Shown one piece after another: positions 14,850-23,648 of a stretch of 41,475 bases of DNA. How positions within the stretch are numbered: the first letter of the stretch is position 1; every line of letters starts with the position of its first letter. This stretch comes from 43-108 sp001915545. Its GTDB lineage: Bacteria > Bacteroidota > Bacteroidia > Bacteroidales > Bacteroidaceae. The position numbers were made by a program, and so were the translations under genes. The notes beneath the pieces were generated by a model. That model was not told the DNA's origin. It did not search any database and saw only the letters and a list, made by a program, of their open reading frames with translations. Location of the stretch: contig CABUGV010000032.1 of NCBI GenBank assembly GCA_902491215.1, positions 1 to 41,475 on the forward strand. The letters run 5' to 3'.

Positions 14850-17102
14850 TCAAATACGTGCAACAGTCTTAATATCTGGAATTTTCTTCAAATTGTCAAT
14901 AATTACTTCTACATCGTCCGTATCGTGAACATAAACCTGAACACGTCCTTCAAAAAGTCCATCATCCGACTCTATCTCCAATTTACGGATGTTGACATTG
15001 AGAAGTTTTGAAATCACCTGCGTAATCTGATTAAGAAGACCTACTTTATCAATTCCCTTCATATATATATTTACAGGGAACAGAAGCACCTTGTTGGTAT
15101 TCCATTTAGCAGCCAAAACCCTATTGCCGTGACTGCTTTTCAGACGTATGGCTGTAGGACACTGGAGCTTGTGTATTGCTATATGGTTGTTGTCATCTAT
15201 AAATCCCATAACCGGGTCACCAGGAATAGGCTTACAGCAATCCGACAGTGTGTACTGACCACTGATAGTATCCTCAGTCAGGATAAGAGTCTGCTTGCGG
15301 TCTATAGGCTTTGTAGACTTTTCAATCTTCTGTTCTGGAGTCTTATCCGCATGCTTGCGTCCAAACTTAAAAAGATTCTTAAACGAAAGTGAAAGCACTC
15401 CGCTCTGCCTGCCACGCAATGCGTCAGCATCTTCCGGACCAAGAACGACCTGTTTCTTACCTAAAGCAGAATAGAAAGCATCGACTTTGCTCATGCCATG
15501 CTTACTGCACAGCTTTTCGACATTTATAGAGTTCTTCTGAATGTCTTCTTTCTTAAAGAAATCATCCAAAATCGCTTCACCGGCCTTACGGGCATCTCGT
15601 TCTTCACGACGCAGGATGGAAAGAATCTTTGCAGTAGCCTTGGCTGTAGTTGCAATATTGAGCCAAGACTCCTGAACATACTGAGACTTGGACGTAAGTA
15701 TCTCCACCTGGTCACCGCTCTCAAGCTTGTGGCTCATAGGTACAAGCTTGTGGTTGACCTTTGCACCAATGCAATGACTTCCTACAAACGTGTGTATGGA
15801 GAAAGCAAAGTCGAGTGCCGTACTTCCTGCCGGAAGCGTTCGCAACTCACCTTTTGGAGTAAAGACGAAAATTTCAGATGCAAAAAGATTGAGTTTGATG
15901 GTTTCAAGAAAGTCCATTGCATCCGGCTGAGGATCATCAAGTATTTCCTTGATGGTTGTCAACCATTTGTCGAGTTCGCTTTCACTAGCCTGCTCTGTCT
16001 TGTCGCCTTCCTTATATTTCCAATGGGCGGCAAATCCCTTTTCCGCAATTTCGTCCATACGACGGCTACGGATCTGCACCTCTATCCATTCTCCCTTATG
16101 GCTCATGAGGGTGACATGGAGCGCCTGATAACCGTTGGCCTTAGGATGGCTTACCCAATCGCGCAGACGATCTGGATGCGACTTATATATCTTGCATATT
16201 GCAACATATATGTTAAAGCATTCCCTATATTCTTCTTCGAGGTCCGCAGTATCGAATATGATTCTTACAGCAAGTATATCGTAAATTTCCTCGAATGTTA
16301 TATGCTTGTTCTGCATCTTGCACCATATAGAATATGGAGACTTGATGCGGGCCTTGATTTCATATTTAAGCCCCATACGGTCAAGACTGGCCCTTATTGG
16401 AGCTGTGAACTCATCAAAGACGGTGTTTCTCTCGGCTTCCGTAACAGCAAGCTTATCGATGATCTGCGCATACTCGTCAGGATGCTCGTATTTGAAACTG
16501 AGATCCTCCAGTTCGGTTTTTATGGTATTAAGTCCCAAACGATTTGCCAGTGGAGCATATATGTACAGCGTTTCACCAGCTATCTTATACTGCTTGTTGA
16601 CCGGCTGCGAACCGAGTGTACGCATGTTGTGCAGTCTATCGGCAATCTTTATAAGGATAACTCTGATGTCTTCGCTCATAGTCAAAAGAAGCTTCTTGAA
16701 ATTCTCAGCTTGAGCAGAAGCATGATCACCGAATATGCCTCCGGAAATCTTTGTCAATCCGTCAACTATGCGCGCAACCTTCTCACCGAACATGTTTTGA
16801 ATATCATCGACAGTATAGTCGGTATCTTCGACAACATCGTGCAGGAGTGCGGCGCATATAGACGTGGAACCAAGTCCTATTTCCGTACACGTAATCTGCG
16901 CAACAGCAATAGGATGCATGATATAGGGTTCGCCAGAAAGACGTCTGACGCCCTTATGTGCATGCCTTGCAAAGTTGAAGGCCTTGGTAATCACCTCCAC
17001 CTTCTTACGGTGCCGGCTTGCAATATAAGAATCAAGAAGGTTCTGAAACGCTTCATTAACCATCTTTTCTTCATTCTCTTCTTTTGTAAGTAGCTCTTCC
17101 AT
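14850..17102 (-). CDS. Bifunctional (p)ppGpp synthetase/hydrolase (Rel/SpoT)
   Basis: The stringent-response enzyme, making and degrading (p)ppGpp in the cytoplasm, ribosome-associated when starved. At 750 residues it is a full-length long RSH. The hydrolase HD domain (about 40-200) is active-looking: HPIAVAQI and LLHDVVEDTDY keep the HD pair. The synthetase domain (about 240-390) has ARIKSPYSIW and HPKANGYQALHVTL. The TGS domain follows (VFTPKGELRTLPAGSTALDF, about 415-475), then the zinc-finger-like segment SDCCKPIPGD...HKLQCP, and a C-terminal ACT domain (about 675-750). Both activities are predicted, which fits a single RSH serving the organism. It lies downstream of the transglycosylase with a 110-base gap and is the last gene before a terminator. 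Confidence 0.95.
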   Translation of the reverse strand: MEELLTKEENEEKMVNEAFQNLLDSYIASRHRKKVEVITKAFNFARHAHKGVRRLSGEPYIMHPIAVAQITCTEIGLGSTSICAALLHDVVEDTDYTVDDIQNMFGEKVARIVDGLTKISGGIFGDHASAQAENFKKLLLTMSEDIRVILIKIADRLHNMRTLGSQPVNKQYKIAGETLYIYAPLANRLGLNTIKTELEDLSFKYEHPDEYAQIIDKLAVTEAERNTVFDEFTAPIRASLDRMGLKYEIKARIKSPYSIWCKMQNKHITFEEIYDILAVRIIFDTADLEEEYRECFNIYVAICKIYKSHPDRLRDWVSHPKANGYQALHVTLMSHKGEWIEVQIRSRRMDEIAEKGFAAHWKYKEGDKTEQASESELDKWLTTIKEILDDPQPDAMDFLETIKLNLFASEIFVFTPKGELRTLPAGSTALDFAFSIHTFVGSHCIGAKVNHKLVPMSHKLESGDQVEILTSKSQYVQESWLNIATTAKATAKILSILRREERDARKAGEAILDDFFKKEDIQKNSINVEKLCSKHGMSKVDAFYSALGKKQVVLGPEDADALRGRQSGVLSLSFKNLFKFGRKHADKTPEQKIEKSTKPIDRKQTLILTEDTISGQYTLSDCCKPIPGDPVMGFIDDNNHIAIHKLQCPTAIRLKSSHGNRVLAAKWNTNKVLLFPVNIYMKGIDKVGLLNQITQVISKLLNVNIRKLEIESDDGLFEGRVQVYVHDTDDVEVIIDNLKKIPDIKTVARI

Positions 17103-17212
17103 AAGACCGGTAATTAATGACTATTTTGTCAAACGTTAAACATCACCAATGCTGATATCCATAAGGACACTTACATAGTAAACGATGCACGATATCAGAC
17201 ATCACAAGCCTA

Positions 17213-18484
17213 TCAGCGTACACGTATTCTCTGTCCTGGACGTATCATAGTACCTCTGATGCCGTTGAGACGTCTCAATTTAGAAACAGTTGTTCCGTTT
17301 CGCTTAGCAATTTCCGACAGTGTATCGCCCTTTCTAACCTTAACTGTTTTAGTGCGTGTACGTGAAGACTTCTTTGTGCTATGCTTTTGATTGTATACAG
17401 TTTCCGAGACATCTGCAGTCACAGAACGTCTCATCTGTACATTGTCAAGCTTCATTGCATATATACTGTCTTCATTCATGATGAATTTCTCGATATATGC
17501 CTGAGGTAGGCGCAAAGCATAATCAGCCGGTACGATATCATGTCTATACTGCGGATTCAGAGCACGAAGCTGTTCGACTGTAACTCCGCATCCGTGAGCA
17601 ATCTGATCAAGATGCACTTCCTTTGAAACCACTACCGTATCTGTTTCCATAGGAAGGTGAGCTTCCATTGGTCTTATTCCGTGCTTGCAGTAATAGTTCA
17701 TTATATAATTGGCGGCAATGAATGCCGGAACGTAGCCACGCGTTTCCCTAGGAAGATATGCATATACAGTCCAATAATCTGTGTGCAGGGAATCTTTTGA
17801 AGATCTTGCTATAGCCTTGTCTACGTTGCCTTCACCACAGTTATATGCAGCAATGGCCAATCCCCAATCGCCGAAGCGGTTGTAAAGATCGCGCAAATAT
17901 TTGGCTGCGGCATAGCTGGACTTAACAGGATCGCGTCTTTCGTCAACAAGTGTATTGACTTCCAGTCCATAACGTTTTGCGGTAGGCACCATAAACTGCC
18001 AAAGTCCAGCAGCTCCCACTCTCGAAACAGCTGTCGGACGTAATGCAGATTCTATAACTGGAAGATATTTCAGCTCCAATGGAACTCCATACATCTCGAG
18101 CGCCTCCTCAAATATAGGAACATAGAAATTAATGTTTCCCAACATGACGGCAACAGAGTTACGGAGATCCATACAATACTTATCTATGAACTTTCGCGTA
18201 ACATTGTTGATTGGCATCTCTATATTTGTAGGTATACGTGAAAGTCTCTGTATGAGTATGCTGTCGTTGTACGGCAGATCCTCAACAACTTCATGTCCTT
18301 CAGACAACCCATTGGCAACACCGTATTCGCTTAAGATTGTGTCTGCATCAGTTGTCATTCCATCAGGCATATCAAATGCCTCTATCTCACCGGTTTTGTC
18401 ATTACGCACCTCAATCGTGTTCTGGGCCATTGCTCCACCGAACAGGCACGCCGACATAAACAATATTGCAATTCTCTTTTTCAT
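17213..18484 (-). CDS. Lytic transglycosylase with SLT and LysM domains (MltD-like)
   Basis: An exported murein-cleaving enzyme. From ATG 18484 the protein is 423 residues with signal peptide MKKRIAILFMSACLFGGAMA; a ten-residue upstream extension is possible but would spoil it. The SLT domain (roughly 115-270) has the catalytic glutamate in LPVIESALRP, then GAAGLWQFMVPTAKRYGL and AIAAYNCGEGNVDKAI. A weak LysM-like unit (IAHGCGVTVEQLRALNPQ) follows, and a clear LysM ends the protein (KGDTLSEIAKRNGTTVSKL). It starts 11 bases after the DUF5683 stop, so the two are co-transcribed. The position between parAB and rel is a conserved Bacteroidales arrangement. Confidence 0.93.
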   Translation of the reverse strand: MKKRIAILFMSACLFGGAMAQNTIEVRNDKTGEIEAFDMPDGMTTDADTILSEYGVANGLSEGHEVVEDLPYNDSILIQRLSRIPTNIEMPINNVTRKFIDKYCMDLRNSVAVMLGNINFYVPIFEEALEMYGVPLELKYLPVIESALRPTAVSRVGAAGLWQFMVPTAKRYGLEVNTLVDERRDPVKSSYAAAKYLRDLYNRFGDWGLAIAAYNCGEGNVDKAIARSSKDSLHTDYWTVYAYLPRETRGYVPAFIAANYIMNYYCKHGIRPMEAHLPMETDTVVVSKEVHLDQIAHGCGVTVEQLRALNPQYRHDIVPADYALRLPQAYIEKFIMNEDSIYAMKLDNVQMRRSVTADVSETVYNQKHSTKKSSRTRTKTVKVRKGDTLSEIAKRNGTTVSKLRRLNGIRGTMIRPGQRIRVR

Positions 18485-18495
18485 ATTCTGTCCTT

Positions 18496-19365
18496 TCAAA
18501 AGTTCAAACTGCACTGTATGCCATAAGAATTTGAACTTAATGATCTTATATTATTATCAAATCTGTTATGCTTGTCATTTATTATAGCCGGCTGAACTTT
18601 CATACTCAAATCACGGCTGATATCGAAGCTGGACAATTCAGCATCTACATAGGCATCAACTATGGAAAGAAGATAGACACCTATTATACAGAAAATGCTG
18701 AGGTCGCGATATCTTCTGTAATAGTTCTTTTTGTTCTGGAACAATGTTTTCAGACGTTCCATATTAGCATCAATATCATAGCTTGGCGGAAGGAAATTCT
18801 CATAGCTGTTGGTGTTTGGATCATCATCCATAATATCAATATATGCCTGAGAATAATCTCTATACATCGTGTTGTTCCAGCTGAGAGCATACGCACATCC
18901 CACAAAAGCTCCATAAACTATCGGAAGTTTCCAATATTTACGGTTGTAAATTTGTCCACCTCCGGGGAAGACAACGGCATACCACATGGCACGCTTCGGA
19001 TCCGGAATCCAGCGCTCGGTGTTGATCACCTCACCTGTGACATAAGCAGAATCTGCCTTCAACGAAGCTATGGAAGCTGAATCTGCAGTATAAACCAAAG
19101 AGTCATTGGACAAACTGTCAACGCGTGCACCAGCAGAAGCGATAGTGTCACCTGCGATCCCGACAATACTGTCGTTGACAGCAAAATCACCGCGCGACAA
19201 CGTATCAGAAACAACGGAGTCTGCCACTTCGGAATCCGAACCATACAGCTGTTCCCACAGGCCTGCAACAGGTTCTGATGCCGAAAAATCAAATGCAAAT
19301 GAACTGAAAAAAGTGCAGATGCATCCGACAACAATCAACAAACAACGTCTATATAAATGTCTCAT
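18496..19365 (-). CDS. DUF5683 membrane/secreted protein
   Basis: From ATG 19365 the protein has 289 residues, with an N-terminal hydrophobic export segment (RRCLLIVVGCICTFFSSFAF). A Ser/Asp/Val-rich spacer follows to about residue 125. The DUF5683 core then begins with WIPDPKRAMWYAVVFPGGGQ, YNRKYWKLPIVYGAF and two further hydrophobic stretches near the C-terminus (SIFCIIGVYLLSIVDAYVDA). The family is Bacteroidetes-specific, envelope-located and of unknown function, and is very often found between parB and a lytic transglycosylase as here. Longer in-frame starts up to 19461 overlap the parB terminator and are not used. Spacing to the transglycosylase gene is 11 bases. Confidence 0.85.
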   Translation of the reverse strand: MRHLYRRCLLIVVGCICTFFSSFAFDFSASEPVAGLWEQLYGSDSEVADSVVSDTLSRGDFAVNDSIVGIAGDTIASAGARVDSLSNDSLVYTADSASIASLKADSAYVTGEVINTERWIPDPKRAMWYAVVFPGGGQIYNRKYWKLPIVYGAFVGCAYALSWNNTMYRDYSQAYIDIMDDDPNTNSYENFLPPSYDIDANMERLKTLFQNKKNYYRRYRDLSIFCIIGVYLLSIVDAYVDAELSSFDISRDLSMKVQPAIINDKHNRFDNNIRSLSSNSYGIQCSLNF

Positions 19366-19436
19366 TTGGATTACTATAAAAATATGGATTTGCCGCATCA
19401 GAACCATACAGGTCATTACATCGGCATAAATACCAT

Positions 19437-19481
19437 AAGAAAAAAATAAAATTACGGTCACCTGATACGCTGACCGTAATT
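19437..19481 (-). terminator. Terminator between parB and DUF5683
   Basis: AATTACGGTCA (19450-19460) and TGACCGTAATT (19471-19481) form a perfect 11-pair stem with a 10-base loop, followed on the minus strand by TTTATTTTTTTCTT. It begins 16 bases after the parB stop, so parAB forms a separate transcription unit from the DUF5683-transglycosylase-rel genes. Confidence 0.9.
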
Positions 19482-19496
19482 ATACAATATCAATGT

Positions 19497-20375
19497 TCAC
19501 TCTGCTGTACAAGCAGCGATTATCCTCTTCAACTCTTCTGCATCTGCAAAAGATATGCTGATTTTTCCACCTCCTTTTGGAGTACATGAAATCTGCACCT
19601 TGGCACCGATACGTTCCGAAAGGCGACTGCGCATACCAACATACTCTTCAGGAAGAGATTTTGCTGCAGTTGTCTTCACATGTTTATATTCGCCGTTTTC
19701 ATTGATTTCCTTTATGAGTTCCTCAACCTTACGCACCGAATACCCCTTCTGCTGTATCTCTCTGAAAAGTTTCAGCTGAAGCTTCGGGTCTTCAAGTGAA
19801 AGCAGGGCACGTGCATGTCCCATGTCGATTTCATGGTTCTGCAAAGCGACCTGAACCGGTGCCGGAAGTTTGAGCAGGCGGAGATAATTTGCAATTGTAG
19901 TGCGTTTCTTGCCCACACGATCGCTCAACTTCTCCTGAGTAAGTTCATACTGATCGATAAGATGCTGATATGCAAGCGCAATTTCTATGGAGTTAAGATC
20001 CTGACGCTGAATATTTTCAATCAGTGCCATCTCCATGACATTCTCATCGCTGGCCTTACGTATATATGCAGGAATAGACGTAAGTCCTGCCTGCTGTGAT
20101 GCACGCCAACGACGTTCACCGGCAATAATCTGATACCTTCCGTTCTCCATCTCACGAAGAGTTATAGGCTGGATTATTCCAATCTCTGCTATGGAGTCAG
20201 CCAATTCGCGGAGCTGTTCTTCATCGAACTCACGACGCGGCTGGTTAGGATTAGCATCTATAAGATCTAGTCTGATTTCATTTATTGTAGACGAGCCCGC
20301 AGTTCGAACCTCTTCAGTAGATATAAGCGCGTCCAAACCACGTCCCAATGCGTTAAATTTCTTTCTTACAGCCAT
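19497..20375 (-). CDS. parB: Chromosome-partitioning protein ParB
   Basis: The CTP-dependent DNA clamp that loads at parS sites and spreads on origin-proximal DNA. The 292-residue protein has the usual N-terminal ParA-interacting peptide (KKFNALGRGLDALIS), the CTP-binding ParB/Srx domain with GIIQPITLR and the GERRWRAS motif, the ENIQRQDLNSIE box, a helix-turn-helix (LSDRVGKKRTTIANYLRLL), the GHARALLSL helix and a C-terminal dimerisation domain (ISFADAEELKRIIAAC). The gene follows parA with an 84-base gap. No parS-like sequence (TGTTnCACGTGnAACA) was seen in this window, although such sites may lie elsewhere near the origin. Confidence 0.96.
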   Translation of the reverse strand: MAVRKKFNALGRGLDALISTEEVRTAGSSTINEIRLDLIDANPNQPRREFDEEQLRELADSIAEIGIIQPITLREMENGRYQIIAGERRWRASQQAGLTSIPAYIRKASDENVMEMALIENIQRQDLNSIEIALAYQHLIDQYELTQEKLSDRVGKKRTTIANYLRLLKLPAPVQVALQNHEIDMGHARALLSLEDPKLQLKLFREIQQKGYSVRKVEELIKEINENGEYKHVKTTAAKSLPEEYVGMRSRLSERIGAKVQISCTPKGGGKISISFADAEELKRIIAACTAE

Positions 20376-20459
20376 TTGTCAAGATTTTCTATTCAGCTTT
20401 ACATCATATAAAATATTCACTAAGTCTTTGCAAATCATGCAAAAGCGCATAACGCCCAA

Positions 20460-21221
20460 TCACTCGCGACTGATAATTTCCTTTGCGAGAGCCGAGTAAT
20501 TCTTAGCACCGGTTGAAGTTGCATCATATAGAATACAAGGAATACCGTGACTTGGTGCTTCACTCAATTTGACATTTCGCTGTATGACAGTTTTAAAAAC
20601 AAGTTCCTGGAAATGGCGTTTTACCTCTTCATAAATCTGATTCGCAAGACGTAGACGTGAATCATACATTGTAAGCAGGAATCCCTCAATCTCAAGCTGA
20701 GGATTAAGTTTCGATTTTATGATTTTTATGGTATTGAGAAGCTTACTTATACCTTCGAGGGCAAAATATTCACACTGCACTGGTATTATTACCGAATCAG
20801 CAGCCGTAAGAGAGTTGACCGTAATCAGACCAAGGGACGGAGAACAGTCTATAAGTATGTAATCGTACTCACCCCTCAACGGGTCAAGCACTTTCTTCAT
20901 AACCCGTTCCCTATTATCAATATTGAGCATTTCAATCTCGGCGCCTACCAGATCGATATGCGACGGAATAATATCAAGCCCCTCTATATCTGAAGTGTAA
21001 ATTGCTTCATGAGGATCTGCATTGTCAATTATGCAATCATAGATGGATGTTTCGACCTGCTGAATGTCGACACCGAGTCCGGAAGAGGCATTTGCCTGAG
21101 GATCAGCATCTACAACCAGCACTTTCTTTTCAAGAGTTGCAAGAGAAGCAGCCAAGTTTATGGCAGAAGTCGTCTTTCCTACACCACCCTTCTGATTTGC
21201 CAAAGCAATAATTTTACCCAT
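20460..21221 (-). CDS. parA: Chromosome-partitioning ATPase ParA (Soj)
   Basis: A Walker-type ATPase of 253 residues that binds DNA non-specifically and moves ParB-parS complexes. The deviant Walker A motif KGGVGKTTSAINLA is at 11-24, the A' segment VLVVDADPQANASSGLG follows, and Walker B is YILIDCSPSLGLIT. The C-terminal part with LRLANQIYEEV and KLSEAPSHGIPCILYD is typical of chromosomal Soj proteins. The very short N-terminus shows that it lacks the autoregulatory DNA-binding domain of plasmid type Ia ParA. It is the first gene of parAB. Confidence 0.97.
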   Translation of the reverse strand: MGKIIALANQKGGVGKTTSAINLAASLATLEKKVLVVDADPQANASSGLGVDIQQVETSIYDCIIDNADPHEAIYTSDIEGLDIIPSHIDLVGAEIEMLNIDNRERVMKKVLDPLRGEYDYILIDCSPSLGLITVNSLTAADSVIIPVQCEYFALEGISKLLNTIKIIKSKLNPQLEIEGFLLTMYDSRLRLANQIYEEVKRHFQELVFKTVIQRNVKLSEAPSHGIPCILYDATSTGAKNYSALAKEIISRE

Positions 21222-21284
21222 GTTTCTTCTTTTTCATTCATATACGCACATGCAAGTATGTACATATATATTCCATATTATATG

Positions 21285-21292
21285 CAAATATA
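21285..21292 (-). promoter_or_regulatory. -7 element of parAB
   Basis: TATATTTG on the minus strand, preceding a G/C, fits TAnnTTTG; transcription would start near 21278 with a leader of about 57 bases. The -33 region is not recognisable. Confidence 0.5.
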
Positions 21293-21345
21293 GCGCTTTC
21301 CCAATACACAGTAAGCCTTTTTTCTATTTTTTAACGGAACAAGCG

Positions 21346-21684
21346 TCAGCGCGAATTGCTGTATCCCTCTGCTTTCAATATCTCCACGACGCGAGCTCTA
21401 AGATCACCCTGAATTACGATTTCGCCATCTTTAGCCGAGCCTCCTACCCCACATCTATTCTTCAGGATACGTGCCAGCTCTTTCAAGTCTTCTTGACTTC
21501 CCACAAAGCCTTTCACCAACGTAACAGTTTTACCTCCACGGCCTGCCCGTTCCATACTTACCCTGAGTTTCTGGGCGTTACGAGGCAAACTTTCTTGCTC
21601 GGGCTCACTGTCAGATACAAATTCATAATCGGGATTTGTGGAATATACCATTCCCAATCTATGTTTCCAATCGTTATTACTCAT
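21346..21684 (-). CDS. yciH: SUI1/eIF1-like translation factor (YciH family)
   Basis: A 112-residue protein with a disordered acidic N-terminal third and a C-terminal SUI1 domain (about 38-110): KLRVSMERAGRGGKTVTLV, GFVGSQEDLKELARILKNRCGVGGS and KDGEIVIQGDLRARVVEIL. This fold is related to eukaryotic eIF1 and bacterial YciH, which has been reported to affect start-site fidelity; the role in Bacteroidetes is not established. It lies between tRNA-Pro and parA, all on the minus strand, and is separated from the tRNA by a terminator. Promoter-like TATATTTG or TATTTTTG elements lie 6-28 bases upstream of the ATG. Confidence 0.9.
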   Translation of the reverse strand: MSNNDWKHRLGMVYSTNPDYEFVSDSEPEQESLPRNAQKLRVSMERAGRGGKTVTLVKGFVGSQEDLKELARILKNRCGVGGSAKDGEIVIQGDLRARVVEILKAEGYSNSR

Positions 21685-21770
21685 ACATACAAATATATTA
21701 TTTGCAAAAATAGCAAATACATGTCAATGCATGAAAAGCAGCAGATGAAAAAAGGCGCAAAACTGCAAAA

Positions 21771-21810
21771 CAAAAAACGAGATATCAGACTTGAAGTCGA
21801 ATATCTCGTT
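21771..21810 (-). terminator. Terminator of tRNA-Pro
   Basis: AACGAGATAT (21776-21785) and ATATCTCGTT (21801-21810) pair perfectly, with an inner GACTT/AAGTC stem. Read on the minus strand it is followed by TTTTGTTTTG. It starts seven bases after the tRNA 3' end. Confidence 0.88.
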
Positions 21811-21816
21811 TCGTTG

Positions 21817-21889
21817 TCGGGGCAGCGTGACTCGAACACGCGACCGCCTGGTCCCAAACCAGGAACGCTACCAACTGCGCTATACCCCG
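21817..21889 (-). tRNA. tRNA-Pro (anticodon UGG)
   Basis: The minus strand folds into a standard cloverleaf of 73 bases: acceptor CGGGGTA/TGCCCCG with discriminator A, D-arm GCGC..GCGT, anticodon stem CCTGG/CCAGG around loop TTTGGGA with anticodon TGG, and T-arm GCGTG/CACGC around TTCGAGT. CCA is not encoded. It has its own promoter and terminator and is therefore a single-gene unit. Confidence 0.97.
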
Positions 21890-21952
21890 AATATTATTTT
21901 ACTTAAATTGCCTCGGACAACTCATTTGGCAGTTGCTTTCCGAAAGCGAGTG

Positions 21953-21983
21953 CAAAGGTACTACTTTTTTAATAACATGCAAA
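21953..21983 (-). promoter_or_regulatory. Promoter of tRNA-Pro
   Basis: On the minus strand TTTG (21980-21983, in a T-rich run) is followed after 19 bases by TACCTTTG (21953-21960), the most common form of the Bacteroidetes -7 element. The predicted start lies about 57 bases before the mature tRNA. Confidence 0.85.
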
Positions 21984-22180
21984 AAACATGTCTATTTTTT
22001 CAATAAAAAAGTTATAAAAACGCATATCAAACAATATATGATGCCATAGAACGAGTATTATTCGCAAATTTACCAGAGATTGCAATAAGCAATACTTGGA
22101 ATAGAAGACTGGTTGTAAACACCATCGCAACCAACAAAAACAAAAATAAAAAGCATTTTCATCCGAGTTAAACAATATTT

Positions 22181-22216
22181 CCATCTGTACTAACATTACA
22201 CGCCATCTGTACTAAC
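22181..22216. repeat. Two 14-bp direct repeats spaced by two helical turns
   Basis: CCATCTGTACTAAC occurs identically at 22181-22194 and 22203-22216, 22 bp apart start to start. The repeats lie in the otherwise empty 470-base stretch between the tRNA-Pro promoter and the fcl terminator. No gene is supported in this stretch (21984-22374). They could be a regulator-binding site or a decayed remnant. Confidence 0.55.
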
Positions 22217-22374
22217 TTTCCATTGCTGAGTTGTTAACCGAAAATGTGCATATTGCGAGCACAGCACACACACTTTTTTAGAACAAATTTCAAGGAATAC
22301 ATTGATGCTTTCAACACACTATTCCACATCCATCAAAAACACATGTATAAGATTTAACCACTGTCAGAATTACG

Positions 22375-22410
22375 AATAAAAAAACCGCATCGTACTCTAC
22401 GACACGGTTT
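22375..22410 (-). terminator. Terminator of gmd-fcl
   Basis: AAACCG..CGT (22382-22393) pairs with ACG..CGGTTT (22399-22410) with internal mismatches, followed on the minus strand by TTTTTTTATT. It lies 26 bases after the fcl stop codon. Confidence 0.78.
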
Positions 22411-22436
22411 AATATTATAAAATACAAAATACAGAC

Positions 22437-23606
22437 TTACGCCAAACTATTCTTGTACCATTCGAACAGACGTTTTACTCCATCTTCGATTTCCACCTTA
22501 TGATGCCATCCGAGCTTATGAAGTTTTGATACATCCACCAACTTTCTAGGTGTACCATCAGGCTTGGATGCATCAAATTCCACACGCCCCTTAAAGCCTA
22601 CTGTATCTGCTACAAGATGTGCAAGTTCCTTTATCGTAAGCTCTTTGCCCGTTCCAATATTTATATGGCAATTACGGATCTCGCCCAAAGAAGGTATGGC
22701 ACCTCCTCGTCCAGTTGAAGAATTTCTGTTTGCAGGTCCGTCAGCCTTAGCACCCAGATGCACAGAACTGTATACGTCGCGCCCTATGATATCCTTAAAA
22801 TCGACATTAAGAAGCAGATAAACACTTGCATCGGCCATATCTTCGCTCCACAAGAATTCGCGCAGTGGGGCACCAGTTCCCCAAAGAACAACACGACCTG
22901 GTTCGATACCGTATTTCGACAATATATTCAGAATCTGCTGTTCGGAAGCACTGCCATCAACTACTTCTACCGGACGAACGGAAAGATCTTTGCGCACTGC
23001 CTCCCAATTGTTCTCATCAAGTAACTTGCTCAAATAAATCTTCCTCATCATGGCAGGCATCACATGACTGTTTTCAAGATGAAAATTGTCATTTGGTCCA
23101 TAAAGATTTGTCGGCATTACTGCTATATAGTTGGTTCCATACTGCAGATTACAGCTTTCACACATCTTGAGCCCTGCAATCTTGGCAATGGCATACTCCT
23201 CATTCGTATATTCAAGTTCTGAAGTAAGAAGTGCATCTTCACTAATAGGCTGAGGCGCATTCTTAGGATAAATACATGTAGAGCCCAGGAACAACAACTT
23301 TTTAACGCCATGCGCCAATGATTCTCCAATGACATTGCATTGTATCATCAAATTCTGCATTATAAAATCGGCCCTATACAAGCTGTTTGCCATAATACCC
23401 CCGACATGGGCTGCAGCGAGAACTACATATTCGGGATTTTCTTCGTCGAAAAACTTCTTCACAGCTACACGATCCAGCAAATCCAGTTCCGAATGACTCC
23501 TGCCCACCAGATTGTTGTAACCACGTTTTTTAAGATTATTCCAAATGGCAGAACCCACAAGACCGCGGTGACCGGCTACATATATTTTTGCATCTTTATC
23601 AATCAT
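22437..23606 (-). CDS. fcl (wcaG): GDP-L-fucose synthase
   Basis: An NADPH-dependent epimerase/reductase that converts GDP-4-keto-6-deoxymannose to GDP-L-fucose in the cytoplasm. The Rossmann motif GHRGLVGSAI is at 12-21, GSTCIYPK and YAIAKIAGLKMCE (Tyr and Lys of YxxxK) form the active site, and VMPTNLYGPNDNFHLENSHV follows. The protein is 389 residues, somewhat longer than I expect; the excess lies around RDVYSSVHLGAKADGPANRN, between DFKDII and EIRNCHINIGTGKE. The gene follows gmd after 42 bases, giving the two-step pathway from GDP-mannose. GDP-fucose feeds fucosylated surface polysaccharides and glycoproteins in Bacteroidales. Confidence 0.95.
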   Translation of the reverse strand: MIDKDAKIYVAGHRGLVGSAIWNNLKKRGYNNLVGRSHSELDLLDRVAVKKFFDEENPEYVVLAAAHVGGIMANSLYRADFIMQNLMIQCNVIGESLAHGVKKLLFLGSTCIYPKNAPQPISEDALLTSELEYTNEEYAIAKIAGLKMCESCNLQYGTNYIAVMPTNLYGPNDNFHLENSHVMPAMMRKIYLSKLLDENNWEAVRKDLSVRPVEVVDGSASEQQILNILSKYGIEPGRVVLWGTGAPLREFLWSEDMADASVYLLLNVDFKDIIGRDVYSSVHLGAKADGPANRNSSTGRGGAIPSLGEIRNCHINIGTGKELTIKELAHLVADTVGFKGRVEFDASKPDGTPRKLVDVSKLHKLGWHHKVEIEDGVKRLFEWYKNSLA

Positions 23607-23648
23607 AACAAATCAATGTATTTATGAAAAGCCATTAAACAAGAAACA

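Noticed and set aside
15498..17093. A 531-codon plus-strand open frame
   Set aside because: It is exactly antisense to rel, has no recognisable motif, low-complexity-like composition and no promoter; rel is complete and unmistakable.
19801..19830. CACGTG core inside parB as a parS candidate
   Set aside because: The flanks (GGG on the left, CAT on the right) do not match the TGTTnCACGTGnAACA consensus; other CACGTG cores at about 28390, 39066 and 40127 fail as well.
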